From Amylibacter marinus (lineage in GTDB: Bacteria > Pseudomonadota > Alphaproteobacteria > Rhodobacterales > Rhodobacteraceae), in contig NZ_BSNN01000002.1 of the NCBI RefSeq assembly GCF_030160015.1, positions 372,001 through 436,000 of the forward strand: DNA of 64,000 bases, written 5' to 3'. The translations under genes and the position numbers were made by a program. Each line of letters opens with the position of its first letter. The first letter of the stretch is position 1. Below are positions 46,923-54,553 of this stretch, in pieces. Under the pieces are notes generated by a model. That model had not been told where the DNA came from. It did not search any database and saw only the letters and a program-made list of their open reading frames with translations.

Positions 46923-47620
46923 GCGCTGAGGAATTTGTAATCCCGCCTGCCCCACGGCCTGCATTAATTGTGGAGGGCAGTTCCAAGCGATTTCCGGTGC
47001 GCAGGCTCTATTGTATTGGCCGCAACTATGCTGCCCATGCGATTGAGATGGGCCATGACCCAGATCGCGAGCCGCCGTTTTTCTTTCAGAAGAATCCAGA
47101 CAATATCCGCACCGACGGAATATTCCCAATGCCCGCCATCTCTGAGGATGTGCAATACGAGGTAGAGATGGTGGTGGCGCTGAAATCCGGTGGCCATAAC
47201 ATACCCATTGAACAGGCCAATGACTGTATTTTCGGGTACGGTTTGGGTTTGGATATGACGCGCAGGGATCTACAGGCAGAAATGAAAAAGATGGGCCGTC
47301 CATGGGAAATTGGCAAGGCATTCGAGCATTCAGCGCCAATGGGTCCCGTGGTTCCATTCGATCAGATCGGGCATCTTAGCTCTGGAGAAATATCGCTATC
47401 TATCAATGGGGTAACTGTGCAAACGGGAGATTTGGCGCAGATGATTTGGAAGACCCCCGAGATCATTTCAGTGCTTTCTCGGTATTTCACCCTTTGTGCG
47501 GGTGATGTGATTATGACAGGTACACCTGCGGGCGTCGGCCCCATTCAGGCAGGTGATCAAATGCGGGCCAGCCTTGCTGGTGTAGAGGATTTAACAATAC
47601 AGGTGACAGATGGAATATAA
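46919..47620 (+). CDS. Fumarylacetoacetate hydrolase family protein
   Basis: 233-residue FAH-fold enzyme. The family core is YCIGRNYAAHAIEMG, VQYEVEMVVALKSGG (metal-binding Glu) and FGYGLGLDMTRRDLQ (Asp), ending in VIMTGTPAGVGPIQAGD. Most similar in style to fumarylpyruvate hydrolases or acylpyruvases. Start at 46919, coupled to the M20 gene. It overlaps dgoK by 11 bases, which suggests a role next to 2-keto-3-deoxy sugar acid metabolism. Confidence 0.9.
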   Translation: MSAEEFVIPPAPRPALIVEGSSKRFPVRRLYCIGRNYAAHAIEMGHDPDREPPFFFQKNPDNIRTDGIFPMPAISEDVQYEVEMVVALKSGGHNIPIEQANDCIFGYGLGLDMTRRDLQAEMKKMGRPWEIGKAFEHSAPMGPVVPFDQIGHLSSGEISLSINGVTVQTGDLAQMIWKTPEIISVLSRYFTLCAGDVIMTGTPAGVGPIQAGDQMRASLAGVEDLTIQVTDGI

Positions 47621-48503
47621 TCCAAATTGGATCGCGGTTGATTGGGGAACCAGCAACCTACGCGCTTGGGTGATGGATGCCCAGAACCGGCCGCAGCATG
47701 CACTTGAATCCGCGCGAGGCATGGGAACCTTGGAACCCGATCAGTTCGAAGCGGCCCTAATGGCCCTCATCGATCCCTATTTGCCAATTGGGCTGGTAAC
47801 GGAAGTTCTATGCTGTGGCATGGTTGGCGCACGCCAAGGTTGGGCTGAGGCCGCATATGTGGCCGTGCCTGCCGCCCCGCCTACAGCCAAAACAGCCCTG
47901 CGTGTTCCCACCAGTGATCCGCGCATCAGCGTGTCGATTATACCGGGGATGATGCAGAAATCCCCCGCAGATGTGATGCGCGGTGAAGAGACCCAGATAT
48001 TGGGTGTTCTGCATGATGATCCTGAATTTGATGGCGTGATTTGCCTGCCCGGTACCCACACAAAATGGGCGCATATCTCTGCGGGCGAGGTTGTCAGTTT
48101 TCGTACCTTTATGACCGGCGAAACCTTTGCCTTGCTGTCTACGCGATCAGTTTTGCGCCATTCGATGGCTGAGACAGATTGGGATATTCGTGCCTTTGAG
48201 GACGGATTGTCCACGGGGCTGACGGATCCCAAGCGTGTGGCGGCAAATCTGTTTTCATTGCGCGCAACGGGACTGGTGGATGAGGCATCAAACCTGAATG
48301 CCTATAGCACTCTGTCGGGGCTGCTAATCGGCCTAGAACTGGGCGGAGCCAAGCCATATTGGCTGGGGCAACAGGTTTTGATTGTTGGGTCTGGGCATCA
48401 AAGCGAGATCTATCGCCATGCCTTAGTGAAACAAGGTGCTGATGCCAAGATCCTGTCTGGGGATCACATTACTCGGCTGGGTCTTAGCCAAGCTCGCGCA
48501 TAA
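47610..48503 (+). CDS. dgoK: 2-dehydro-3-deoxygalactonokinase
   Basis: 297-residue sugar-acid kinase that phosphorylates 2-keto-3-deoxygalactonate for the De Ley-Doudoroff route. The first phosphate motif is IAVDWGTSNLRAWVMD; others are CCGMVGARQGWAEA, GVICLPGTHTKWAH and VGSGHQSEIY. AGGTGA lies just before the ATG, inside the preceding gene. No 2-keto-3-deoxy-6-phosphogalactonate aldolase follows; the nearest KDPG aldolase is eda at 53887. A strong terminator ends the unit. Confidence 0.9.
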   Translation: MEYNPNWIAVDWGTSNLRAWVMDAQNRPQHALESARGMGTLEPDQFEAALMALIDPYLPIGLVTEVLCCGMVGARQGWAEAAYVAVPAAPPTAKTALRVPTSDPRISVSIIPGMMQKSPADVMRGEETQILGVLHDDPEFDGVICLPGTHTKWAHISAGEVVSFRTFMTGETFALLSTRSVLRHSMAETDWDIRAFEDGLSTGLTDPKRVAANLFSLRATGLVDEASNLNAYSTLSGLLIGLELGGAKPYWLGQQVLIVGSGHQSEIYRHALVKQGADAKILSGDHITRLGLSQARA

Positions 48504-48530
48504 AAAAAGGGGCCACTTGGGCCCCTTTTT
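48502..48530. terminator. Bidirectional Rho-independent terminator
   Basis: Seven A, then GGGGCC-ACTTG-GGCCCC (48509-48525), then five T. It ends the dgoK transcript on the plus strand and the betaine transporter transcript on the minus strand. Confidence 0.9.
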
Positions 48531-48546
48531 GTTAATCAGTAAGGAT

Positions 48547-49500
48547 TTACTGGATCCAAGAGTTAATCAGATCCATGTTTTCTTCTACCCACTCTTCTGC
48601 AACATCTTGAGGGTCTTCTTCGTCACGACCAATACGCAAAATCAGTGCGTTTACCTCATCAGGAGAGAACTTCATGTTCGCCAACAATTTAGCCGCTGTG
48701 GGGTTGCGAGTTTCAAGTGATTTTGAATAGGCGATGAAAACCTCTGCATCATTGTGCTTACATTTAAATGTAGACGCTTCAAGCCAGTCTTCTTGGCCTA
48801 ATTTTAGATCACGACAGCCTTCGGTTACAGGTGGCTCGTTCAGTGCGGTCAGCTCATATGCCGCGAACAGCCATTCTGGTGTCCAGTAGTAGAACAAGAT
48901 CGGTTTTTGGTTACCGTAGGCCGCTTTTAGCTGGGCTTTGAAAGTAGCGTCAGAAACAATTTCTGGCTCCCATAGCTCGTCCAGACCGTATGATTTAAAC
49001 TTAACCTGCCACATTTTTGTAGAGGTCCATGCGGCATCACCTGCCCAATATTCGCCTTTACCATTGCCATCTTTATCAAACAGAGCAGCGATTTCAGGGT
49101 TGTTCAGATCCTCAAACGAGGTCACCTTATCCGCTAGGTAATGTGGTACAAACATACCTTGGGTACCTGTGTAGGGCGTGTTCACTGCAACTGTTTCGTT
49201 ACCATCCACGAATTTATCCCAATTTGCAGCTTGGTTTGGCATCCAAAGGTCGGAATAGACATCCAAAGAACCATCGCCCTTGTCCATACCAGAGAAAATA
49301 ACAGATGCATCAGATGCACCTGATACGATCTCGGCTTCGCCGCCCATTGGGCCGGTGATGATGGCTTGGATGATGTGTTCGATCGCATTCGCGCCAGTCC
49401 ATGTTAGGCTGGAAATGCGGACTTTGCCGTCCTGGGCCATTGCGCCGGATGCCGCAACTGCCAATGCCGTAGTGGCCGCCAGTGTTTTTAATAGTTTCAT
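48547..49500 (-). CDS. Glycine betaine/choline-type ABC transporter substrate-binding protein
   Basis: 317 residues with a signal peptide (1-22, cut after AMA). The mature part has the OpuAC/ProX look: VRISSLTWTGANAIEHI, YSDLWMPNQAANW, PYTGTQGMFVPHY and FYYWTPEWLFAAYEL, rich in tryptophan and tyrosine as in quaternary-ammonium binding boxes. Start at 49500 behind AGGAG. It is the third gene of the ATPase-permease-binding protein operon. Betaine, choline, proline or a related compound are all possible. Confidence 0.87.
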   Translation of the reverse strand: MKLLKTLAATTALAVAASGAMAQDGKVRISSLTWTGANAIEHIIQAIITGPMGGEAEIVSGASDASVIFSGMDKGDGSLDVYSDLWMPNQAANWDKFVDGNETVAVNTPYTGTQGMFVPHYLADKVTSFEDLNNPEIAALFDKDGNGKGEYWAGDAAWTSTKMWQVKFKSYGLDELWEPEIVSDATFKAQLKAAYGNQKPILFYYWTPEWLFAAYELTALNEPPVTEGCRDLKLGQEDWLEASTFKCKHNDAEVFIAYSKSLETRNPTAAKLLANMKFSPDEVNALILRIGRDEEDPQDVAEEWVEENMDLINSWIQ

Positions 49501-49558
49501 TTTTCTCTCCTTGTTGAATTTTTGACCAAAACCCACCGAAGCAGGTTTTGGTATATTT

Positions 49559-51145
49559 TTATTGTTGACTAGCTTTGCTGGCCTTTTGCACTACACGATC
49601 AATCATCATTGCCAGCAATGCAATACCAATCCCCGCCAAGACGCCCTTGCCGGTATTTGAATTGGCCAATGCCCGGGTAACCAAGAAGCCCATGCCCCCT
49701 GCCCCGATCAAGGCCGCAACCACCACCATAGACAAGCTCATCATCACCACTTGGTTCACGCCCGCCATGATAGAGGGTAACGCCAAGGGCAATTCAACCT
49801 TAGTCAGCAATTGCCGCGGATTTGCGCCATAAGCCAATGCGGCTTCTTTGGTGGATTCAGGAACATGCTGGATGCCCAGCGATGTTAGACGCACCATCGG
49901 CGGCATAGCGAAAATAACCGTCGCCAGAATACCCGGCACCACGCCGATGCCGAAGAACGCCACCGCAGGTAATAGGTAAACAAAGGATGGGATGGTCTGC
50001 ATGATATCCAATATTGGGGTGACAATTGCCCGCCCCAAATCAGATTTACCAACCCAGACACCCAAGGGCAGCCCAAACAGGATACACACACAGGTTGCCG
50101 CCGCCACCAATGACATGGTTTCCATCGCGGTTTGCCAGAACCCGAACAGGGCCAGATAAACCAGTGAGGATCCCACAAAAATGGCAATACGCGGCCCCGC
50201 CAAATAATAGGACAGCACCAACAGCCCCCCCATCATAATCGGCCAAGGTGTACCAACGAAAATTGCCGTAACAGCATTCAACAGAACCGTCAGAACACCA
50301 ACAACCCCATCGAAGAAGTAGCCATAGAAGGCCGTTAGATATCCGACAACATTTTCGATTACACCAGATGTATAGGTGTGTAGGTTTATGGGCTTTTTGC
50401 CAGTTTGCGGTTCACGCTTTACAAAGCGAGTCCCGTCTTCGGCGCGTGGATAGCTAATTTTGTCTGGGCGATCGATCCAAAACAGCGTCGGGAAATCTGA
50501 AATCACCTTGCAATCAAAGCGATTCTTAAACGAAACGTCCTTGCCCTCGGTTACCGCCCGATCTTGTTTGATACAGGTTCGCGCATCTGGTGCAAATTGT
50601 GTAGAGCGATACAGCATCAAAGGTGCGATTAAGGCTACGATAACCGCGCTAAGCACCAACCGGTTCACCCGTAGGTTGGAGTTTTTCGAGCGATCCACCC
50701 GCCAGCTATTATATTGACGGTAATAAATACGATCTGCGAGCCAGCCGAACACCAATCGCCCGATGATAAAGATCACAATCGCGGTTAGGAAATTACTGCC
50801 CGTCCAATTTTCATAACGTTCTAATAATAGCGTTTTATTGCTGGCGGCAGCACTGTTACCTGCCGCGGTTAGGCTAACAATTTCATCTGCTACATTGATG
50901 GCTGCGGTTTTGAATTTATATGAAGCCCCAATATAAACCAGAGCCACCAGATCGATGAAAAAACCGATCCAGAACAACAACCAATTGCCACGCATGCTGG
51001 CCCAGATAAAGCTACCAATGGTTGCGGCGATATTGATATGCGCTTTGCCCAATGTGCTTTTCTGAATTTTAAGAAAAGTTTTGGCGTAGTAATCGCCAGC
51101 CGCCCCTGCAAAATCATGAAATGGGGTTTGAGTATCTTCAGTCAT
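49559..51145 (-). CDS. Betaine/proline-type ABC transporter permease with long N-terminal extension
   Basis: 528 residues, much longer than a plain OpuAB/ProW permease. The C-terminal half (about 300-525) is the transport domain with the EAA loop ESTKEAALAYGANPRQLLT and LPLALPSIMAGVNQV. The N-terminal 250 residues add three or four helices (GNWLLFWIGFFIDLVALVYI, then FLTAIVIFIIGRLVFGWLAD), somewhat like a DUF2628 region, and a periplasmic loop with two cysteines. Start at 51145 behind AGGGGG. The role of the extension is unknown. Confidence 0.87.
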   Translation of the reverse strand: MTEDTQTPFHDFAGAAGDYYAKTFLKIQKSTLGKAHINIAATIGSFIWASMRGNWLLFWIGFFIDLVALVYIGASYKFKTAAINVADEIVSLTAAGNSAAASNKTLLLERYENWTGSNFLTAIVIFIIGRLVFGWLADRIYYRQYNSWRVDRSKNSNLRVNRLVLSAVIVALIAPLMLYRSTQFAPDARTCIKQDRAVTEGKDVSFKNRFDCKVISDFPTLFWIDRPDKISYPRAEDGTRFVKREPQTGKKPINLHTYTSGVIENVVGYLTAFYGYFFDGVVGVLTVLLNAVTAIFVGTPWPIMMGGLLVLSYYLAGPRIAIFVGSSLVYLALFGFWQTAMETMSLVAAATCVCILFGLPLGVWVGKSDLGRAIVTPILDIMQTIPSFVYLLPAVAFFGIGVVPGILATVIFAMPPMVRLTSLGIQHVPESTKEAALAYGANPRQLLTKVELPLALPSIMAGVNQVVMMSLSMVVVAALIGAGGMGFLVTRALANSNTGKGVLAGIGIALLAMMIDRVVQKASKASQQ

Positions 51146-51146
51146 T

Positions 51147-52208
51147 TTATTGTTCCCCCTGAATAGCACGTAATAGCGCATCTTTGGTGACCACGCCAAC
51201 CGGTGCATCATTGTCCATAATCACAACCGGGTTGTCTTGATCCACAGCTAAGCTTACCAAGCGATCCAGATCATCTTCTGGCCCCGCGGTTGGGCAATTT
51301 TTCAATGAGCCCAGCTTCTTATTCTCTTTTTCGTATTGTTCGACTGGAACCATCACCGTATGGGCAAAGACCAATTTCAGTTTCGAAATGCCCTGAACAA
51401 AATCGGCCACATAATCATCGGCCGGATTGGTTACGATATCTTCGGGCGTACCGACTTGAACAATCGCGCCGTCTTTCATAATCGCAATCCGCGACCCCAT
51501 TCGAATGGCCTCGTCGAGGTCGTGGGTGATGAACAATGTCGTCTTGTTCATGGTCTTAGATAGGGCTAAAAACTCGTCCTGAAGTCCGCGCCTAATCAAG
51601 GGATCGAGGGCCGAGAACGGCTCGTCCATCAGCAAGATATCCGGATCAGCGGCCAAGGCCCGCGCCAGACCAACGCGTTGCTGCATACCACCAGACAATT
51701 CCGAAGGCATACGATCGCCGTAGCCTTGTAGGCTAACGGTTTCGATTACCTTGTTGGCCAATTCCGAGCGCGTAAAGGCATCAACATTACGTAATTCCAA
51801 GGCAAAGGCGATATTATCCCGCACGCTACGGTGCGGCAACAAGGCCATATTTTGGAAAACCATGCCGATTTTATCGGCGCGCATGATACGCAGGTCTTCT
51901 GGGCCAAGCCCACCGACATCCACGCCATCAATTGATATATTTCCGTGTGTGGGCTCAATCAAACGGTTTATATGACGCACCAGCGTCGATTTACCGGATC
52001 CGGATAGGCCCATGATACAAAACACTTCGCCTGCATAAACATCCAGCGATACATCACGTACGCCGACAACACATTCGAACCGCTCCAACACCTCTGCTTT
52101 GCCGATATTTTCATTCTGGACTGCGGCCATGGCCTCTTCGGCTCGATCCCCAAAAATTTTCCAGACATTTTTAACCTCGACGACTGGCTTGGTCGTTGGT
52201 TCTTGCAT
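51147..52208 (-). CDS. Betaine/proline-type ABC transporter ATPase (quaternary amine type)
   Basis: 353 residues. Walker [11 protein letters not shown]-loop MVFQNMALLPHRSVRDN, signature LSGGMQQRVGLARAL, Walker B ILLMDEPFSALDPLIRR. After the ATPase domain comes a regulatory part with CBS-like segments (about 270-353, ending VVIMDNDAPVGVVTKDALLR), as in ProV/OpuAA, where it senses osmotic strength. First gene of the operon; a dyad lies in its leader. Confidence 0.92.
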   Translation of the reverse strand: MQEPTTKPVVEVKNVWKIFGDRAEEAMAAVQNENIGKAEVLERFECVVGVRDVSLDVYAGEVFCIMGLSGSGKSTLVRHINRLIEPTHGNISIDGVDVGGLGPEDLRIMRADKIGMVFQNMALLPHRSVRDNIAFALELRNVDAFTRSELANKVIETVSLQGYGDRMPSELSGGMQQRVGLARALAADPDILLMDEPFSALDPLIRRGLQDEFLALSKTMNKTTLFITHDLDEAIRMGSRIAIMKDGAIVQVGTPEDIVTNPADDYVADFVQGISKLKLVFAHTVMVPVEQYEKENKKLGSLKNCPTAGPEDDLDRLVSLAVDQDNPVVIMDNDAPVGVVTKDALLRAIQGEQ

Positions 52209-52266
52209 TCAAAACTCCCCATCATTATTGCCGCATAGAGTGCGATCTGTTCCTTACCTTATGGCA

Positions 52267-52284
52267 TTTGACCCTTCGGTCAAA
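52267..52284. promoter_or_regulatory. Inverted repeat TTTGACC-N4-GGTCAAA upstream of the betaine operon
   Basis: A perfect 7-bp dyad with a 4-base spacer, about 60-75 bases before the ATPase start codon. It is of the size bound by GntR- or TetR-type repressors, and may control osmoprotectant uptake. The 280-base gap otherwise holds no gene. Confidence 0.45.
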
Positions 52285-52436
52285 CCCCAAGATCAGATTA
52301 TTTGCCGAATGGGGAACAGAGGTGGTTATTACGACATAAATGAACAGTTTTGCGAAGTATTTCTATATAAATTTGAAAAGTAACAAATTTTCAGAAGGTT
52401 TTAAAATTTATACTCAAACCTTATCATCGTCCGGAA

Positions 52437-52463
52437 ATAAAAAAACCGCCACCCAAAGGCGAC
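52437..52463 (-). terminator. Terminator of the DUF1127-like gene
   Basis: On the minus strand GTCGCC-TTTGGGT-GGCGGT (two G-U pairs) followed by a T-run of seven. It lies about 30 bases after the small gene's stop. Confidence 0.7.
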
Positions 52464-52491
52464 GGTCAAAAGTCAAAAAGTGAGATCACGT

Positions 52492-52725
52492 TTAGCTCAG
52501 AGCTGTTTCGCGAAATACATAAGCGTTGATCTGGTCGCGGTTGATGCCGTATTTGTCAGCCAGATCTGCATCTGTCATGTTGTTCATTGCTTTGCTGATG
52601 TGGCTGCATGAATTCGCAGCCGCTAGGGCTTCGAAACCTGCTTCAATTTTCGTACCAATTGCTGCAAATGCTGAAACGATTGTCGCAGCGAACGAGCCGT
52701 TTAGTGTGTTCATTACATGTGCCAT
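52492..52725 (-). CDS. Small DUF1127-like protein
   Basis: 77 residues. The C-terminal half KAMNNMTDADLADKYGINRD followed by QINAYVF matches the DUF1127 (YjiS-like) pattern of a short helix pair ending in a DLG/I-R motif. The N-terminal half is unusually Ala-rich (SFAATIVSAFAAIGTKIEAG). DUF1127 proteins in Alphaproteobacteria bind RNA or tune phosphate and carbon metabolism in the cases studied. AGGAG 8 bases upstream of the ATG and a proper terminator show it is its own gene. Confidence 0.72.
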   Translation of the reverse strand: MAHVMNTLNGSFAATIVSAFAAIGTKIEAGFEALAAANSCSHISKAMNNMTDADLADKYGINRDQINAYVFRETALS

Positions 52726-52817
52726 ATTCGAAACTCCTATGATCCGTTAGCAATCTAAATCTTAGGCTCACAATGCGGCTTTTCGGGCATAGTTACTACA
52801 GACGATACAGAGTTCCC

Positions 52818-52853
52818 GATATGCGCTAGACGCATATCTATGGCGATTGCCAT
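52818..52853. promoter_or_regulatory. Two adjacent hairpins between glk and the DUF1127-like gene
   Basis: GATATGCG-N5-CGCATATC at 52818-52838 is a perfect 8-bp dyad, and ATGGC-GATT-GCCAT at 52840-52853 a 5-bp one. They lie 20-55 bases after the glk stop on the minus strand and upstream of the DUF1127-like gene. They may end or protect the Entner-Doudoroff transcript, or act as operators for the small gene. Confidence 0.45.
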
Positions 52854-52872
52854 GCAAATAAACCGCCCCTAG

Positions 52873-53844
52873 TCAGGCTTGTTTGTGAGTCAGAGCATTT
52901 GCAGAGCCCCGCAGGCCAAACATCTCGCTGTTATACAGATAGATCGGTATATTCTGACGTATGGCCGTAAACCGACCCCCATCATTAAATGCCGCCACAA
53001 ACTCGGCATCTAGCAGCCATGGGTTTTTTGCCAGCACGCCGCCGGTCAGGATAACGCCGCCATGAGCGGAATTGGTGATGGCCAGATCCCCTGCCATTTT
53101 GCCCAGATAGCATCGAAACATAGAAATTGCACGCTGGGCAATCGCATCGCTTTTGGATTGGGCTGATGCCATAATCATCTCGGCACTCATATCGGCAATT
53201 GTCTGCCCCTGTTCCAGCGCAATAGCACGGTACAAAATTGGCAGACCAGTTCCGCTGAGGATTGCCTCAGCCTCTATACACAATGGGCTATTCGCAAAAT
53301 CAGCTTCGGGCCAGATTTCAGCAACACGCTGAAATACCCCCAAATCCGCAACACAGCGCGGGGAAATGCCGATATGGCCGCCCTCGCCGGCGATGGCGAT
53401 ATAGCCCTGCCCCTGCTGTGCCAACGATCCAACGCCCAGCCCTGTGCCTGGCCCGATAATCAGGCGGTGGCCTCTGGGTGGTATGACCGGCCCTTGCAGG
53501 CAGGTAACATCCGCATCAGAAATATTCACCATTGCCCAAGAGGCCGCCTCAAAGTCATTGATAAACTGTACCTCTTGGCAATTCAGAATATCGCGAACAT
53601 CAACGCGCTTTATATATTGGTTTGCATTGGTAAGCGTAGCACCTAAGTCATCCACCGGCCCTGCAATGGCCAAACAGGCGCGTTCTGGGGCCCGATCGCC
53701 CGCCGCAACAAAATGGCGCAAGCCCTCCAGTACGCCCTGCGGGCCCTTAGAGGGATATTGTTGGATTTTGGTGATCTCGCCATCCTGAAGCGCCGCAAAA
53801 CGGGCATTGGTACCGCCGATATCCGCTATCAAATTCCAATTCAT
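52873..53844 (-). CDS. glk: Glucokinase
   Basis: 323-residue ATP-dependent hexokinase that feeds glucose into the Entner-Doudoroff route encoded upstream. Motifs are LIADIGGTNARFA (phosphate loop), INDFEAASWA with the catalytic Asp, IIGPGTGLGVGSL, and IAGEGGHIG. It belongs to the bacterial Glk (E. coli type) family, not ROK. It is the last gene of the operon, 42 bases after eda. Confidence 0.94.
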   Translation of the reverse strand: MNWNLIADIGGTNARFAALQDGEITKIQQYPSKGPQGVLEGLRHFVAAGDRAPERACLAIAGPVDDLGATLTNANQYIKRVDVRDILNCQEVQFINDFEAASWAMVNISDADVTCLQGPVIPPRGHRLIIGPGTGLGVGSLAQQGQGYIAIAGEGGHIGISPRCVADLGVFQRVAEIWPEADFANSPLCIEAEAILSGTGLPILYRAIALEQGQTIADMSAEMIMASAQSKSDAIAQRAISMFRCYLGKMAGDLAITNSAHGGVILTGGVLAKNPWLLDAEFVAAFNDGGRFTAIRQNIPIYLYNSEMFGLRGSANALTHKQA

Positions 53845-53886
53845 GGCAATCCCCAGTTGCGCCCTAGACTACGACGGCGCTTGAAT

Positions 53887-54543
53887 TTAGGCAGATTTCA
53901 AAGTGGAATGGGCGGTACGCGCTATTTCTTCGATCTGATCCCAGTTCCCCGCTTTTATCACATCTGTTGGCGCGACCCAAGAGCCGCCAACACAGACCAC
54001 ATTGGGCAGGTTCAGATAGGCCTGCGCATTTGTCAAACTTACGCCACCTGTGGGGCAGAATGTAATCTGCGACAGAGGGGAAGATAGTGATTTCAACAGC
54101 GGCGCACCACCGGCGGCCTCTGCTGGGAAAAACTTCTGCCATGTGTAACCGCGTTCAAGTAAGGCCATGGCCTCGGATCCACTGGCGGCCCCAGCCAACA
54201 AGGGCAGGCCTTCTGCTTCGCAGGCGTCAATCAGCGCCGGTGTCGCACCGGGTGATACGCCAAATTTGGCCCCCGCGGCCTTGGCGTTTTTAACATCTTG
54301 GTGGGTGAGCAAAGTGCCCGCACCCACGATCCCGCCTTTGACCTTGGCCATTTCAGAAATCACCTCTAGCGCACAATCGGTACGCAGGGTTACTTCTAGC
54401 GCCGGCAAACCGCCACGGACCAAGGCCGCCCCCAAATCGTAGGCAGTGCTGGCGTCATCAACAATCAAAACAGGAACGACCGGCGCCGCTTGGCAGATTT
54501 CGGCCGTGCGTTTACAGGCTTCGCTTGCGGTAATCTTTGACAT
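53887..54543 (-). CDS. eda: KDPG aldolase (2-dehydro-3-deoxy-6-phosphogluconate aldolase)
   Basis: 218-residue class I aldolase splitting KDPG into pyruvate and glyceraldehyde-3-phosphate. The Schiff-base lysine is Lys137 in KFFPAEAAGG, the catalytic Glu is Glu50 in ALEVTLRT, and the phosphate loop is CPTGGVSLTNAQAY. I start at the ATG at 54543, 6 bases after AAGGA; the ATG three bases earlier is too close to it. Gap to edd is 10 bases. Confidence 0.95.
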   Translation of the reverse strand: MSKITASEACKRTAEICQAAPVVPVLIVDDASTAYDLGAALVRGGLPALEVTLRTDCALEVISEMAKVKGGIVGAGTLLTHQDVKNAKAAGAKFGVSPGATPALIDACEAEGLPLLAGAASGSEAMALLERGYTWQKFFPAEAAGGAPLLKSLSSPLSQITFCPTGGVSLTNAQAYLNLPNVVCVGGSWVAPTDVIKAGNWDQIEEIARTAHSTLKSA

Positions 54544-54553
54544 CATTTTTCCT

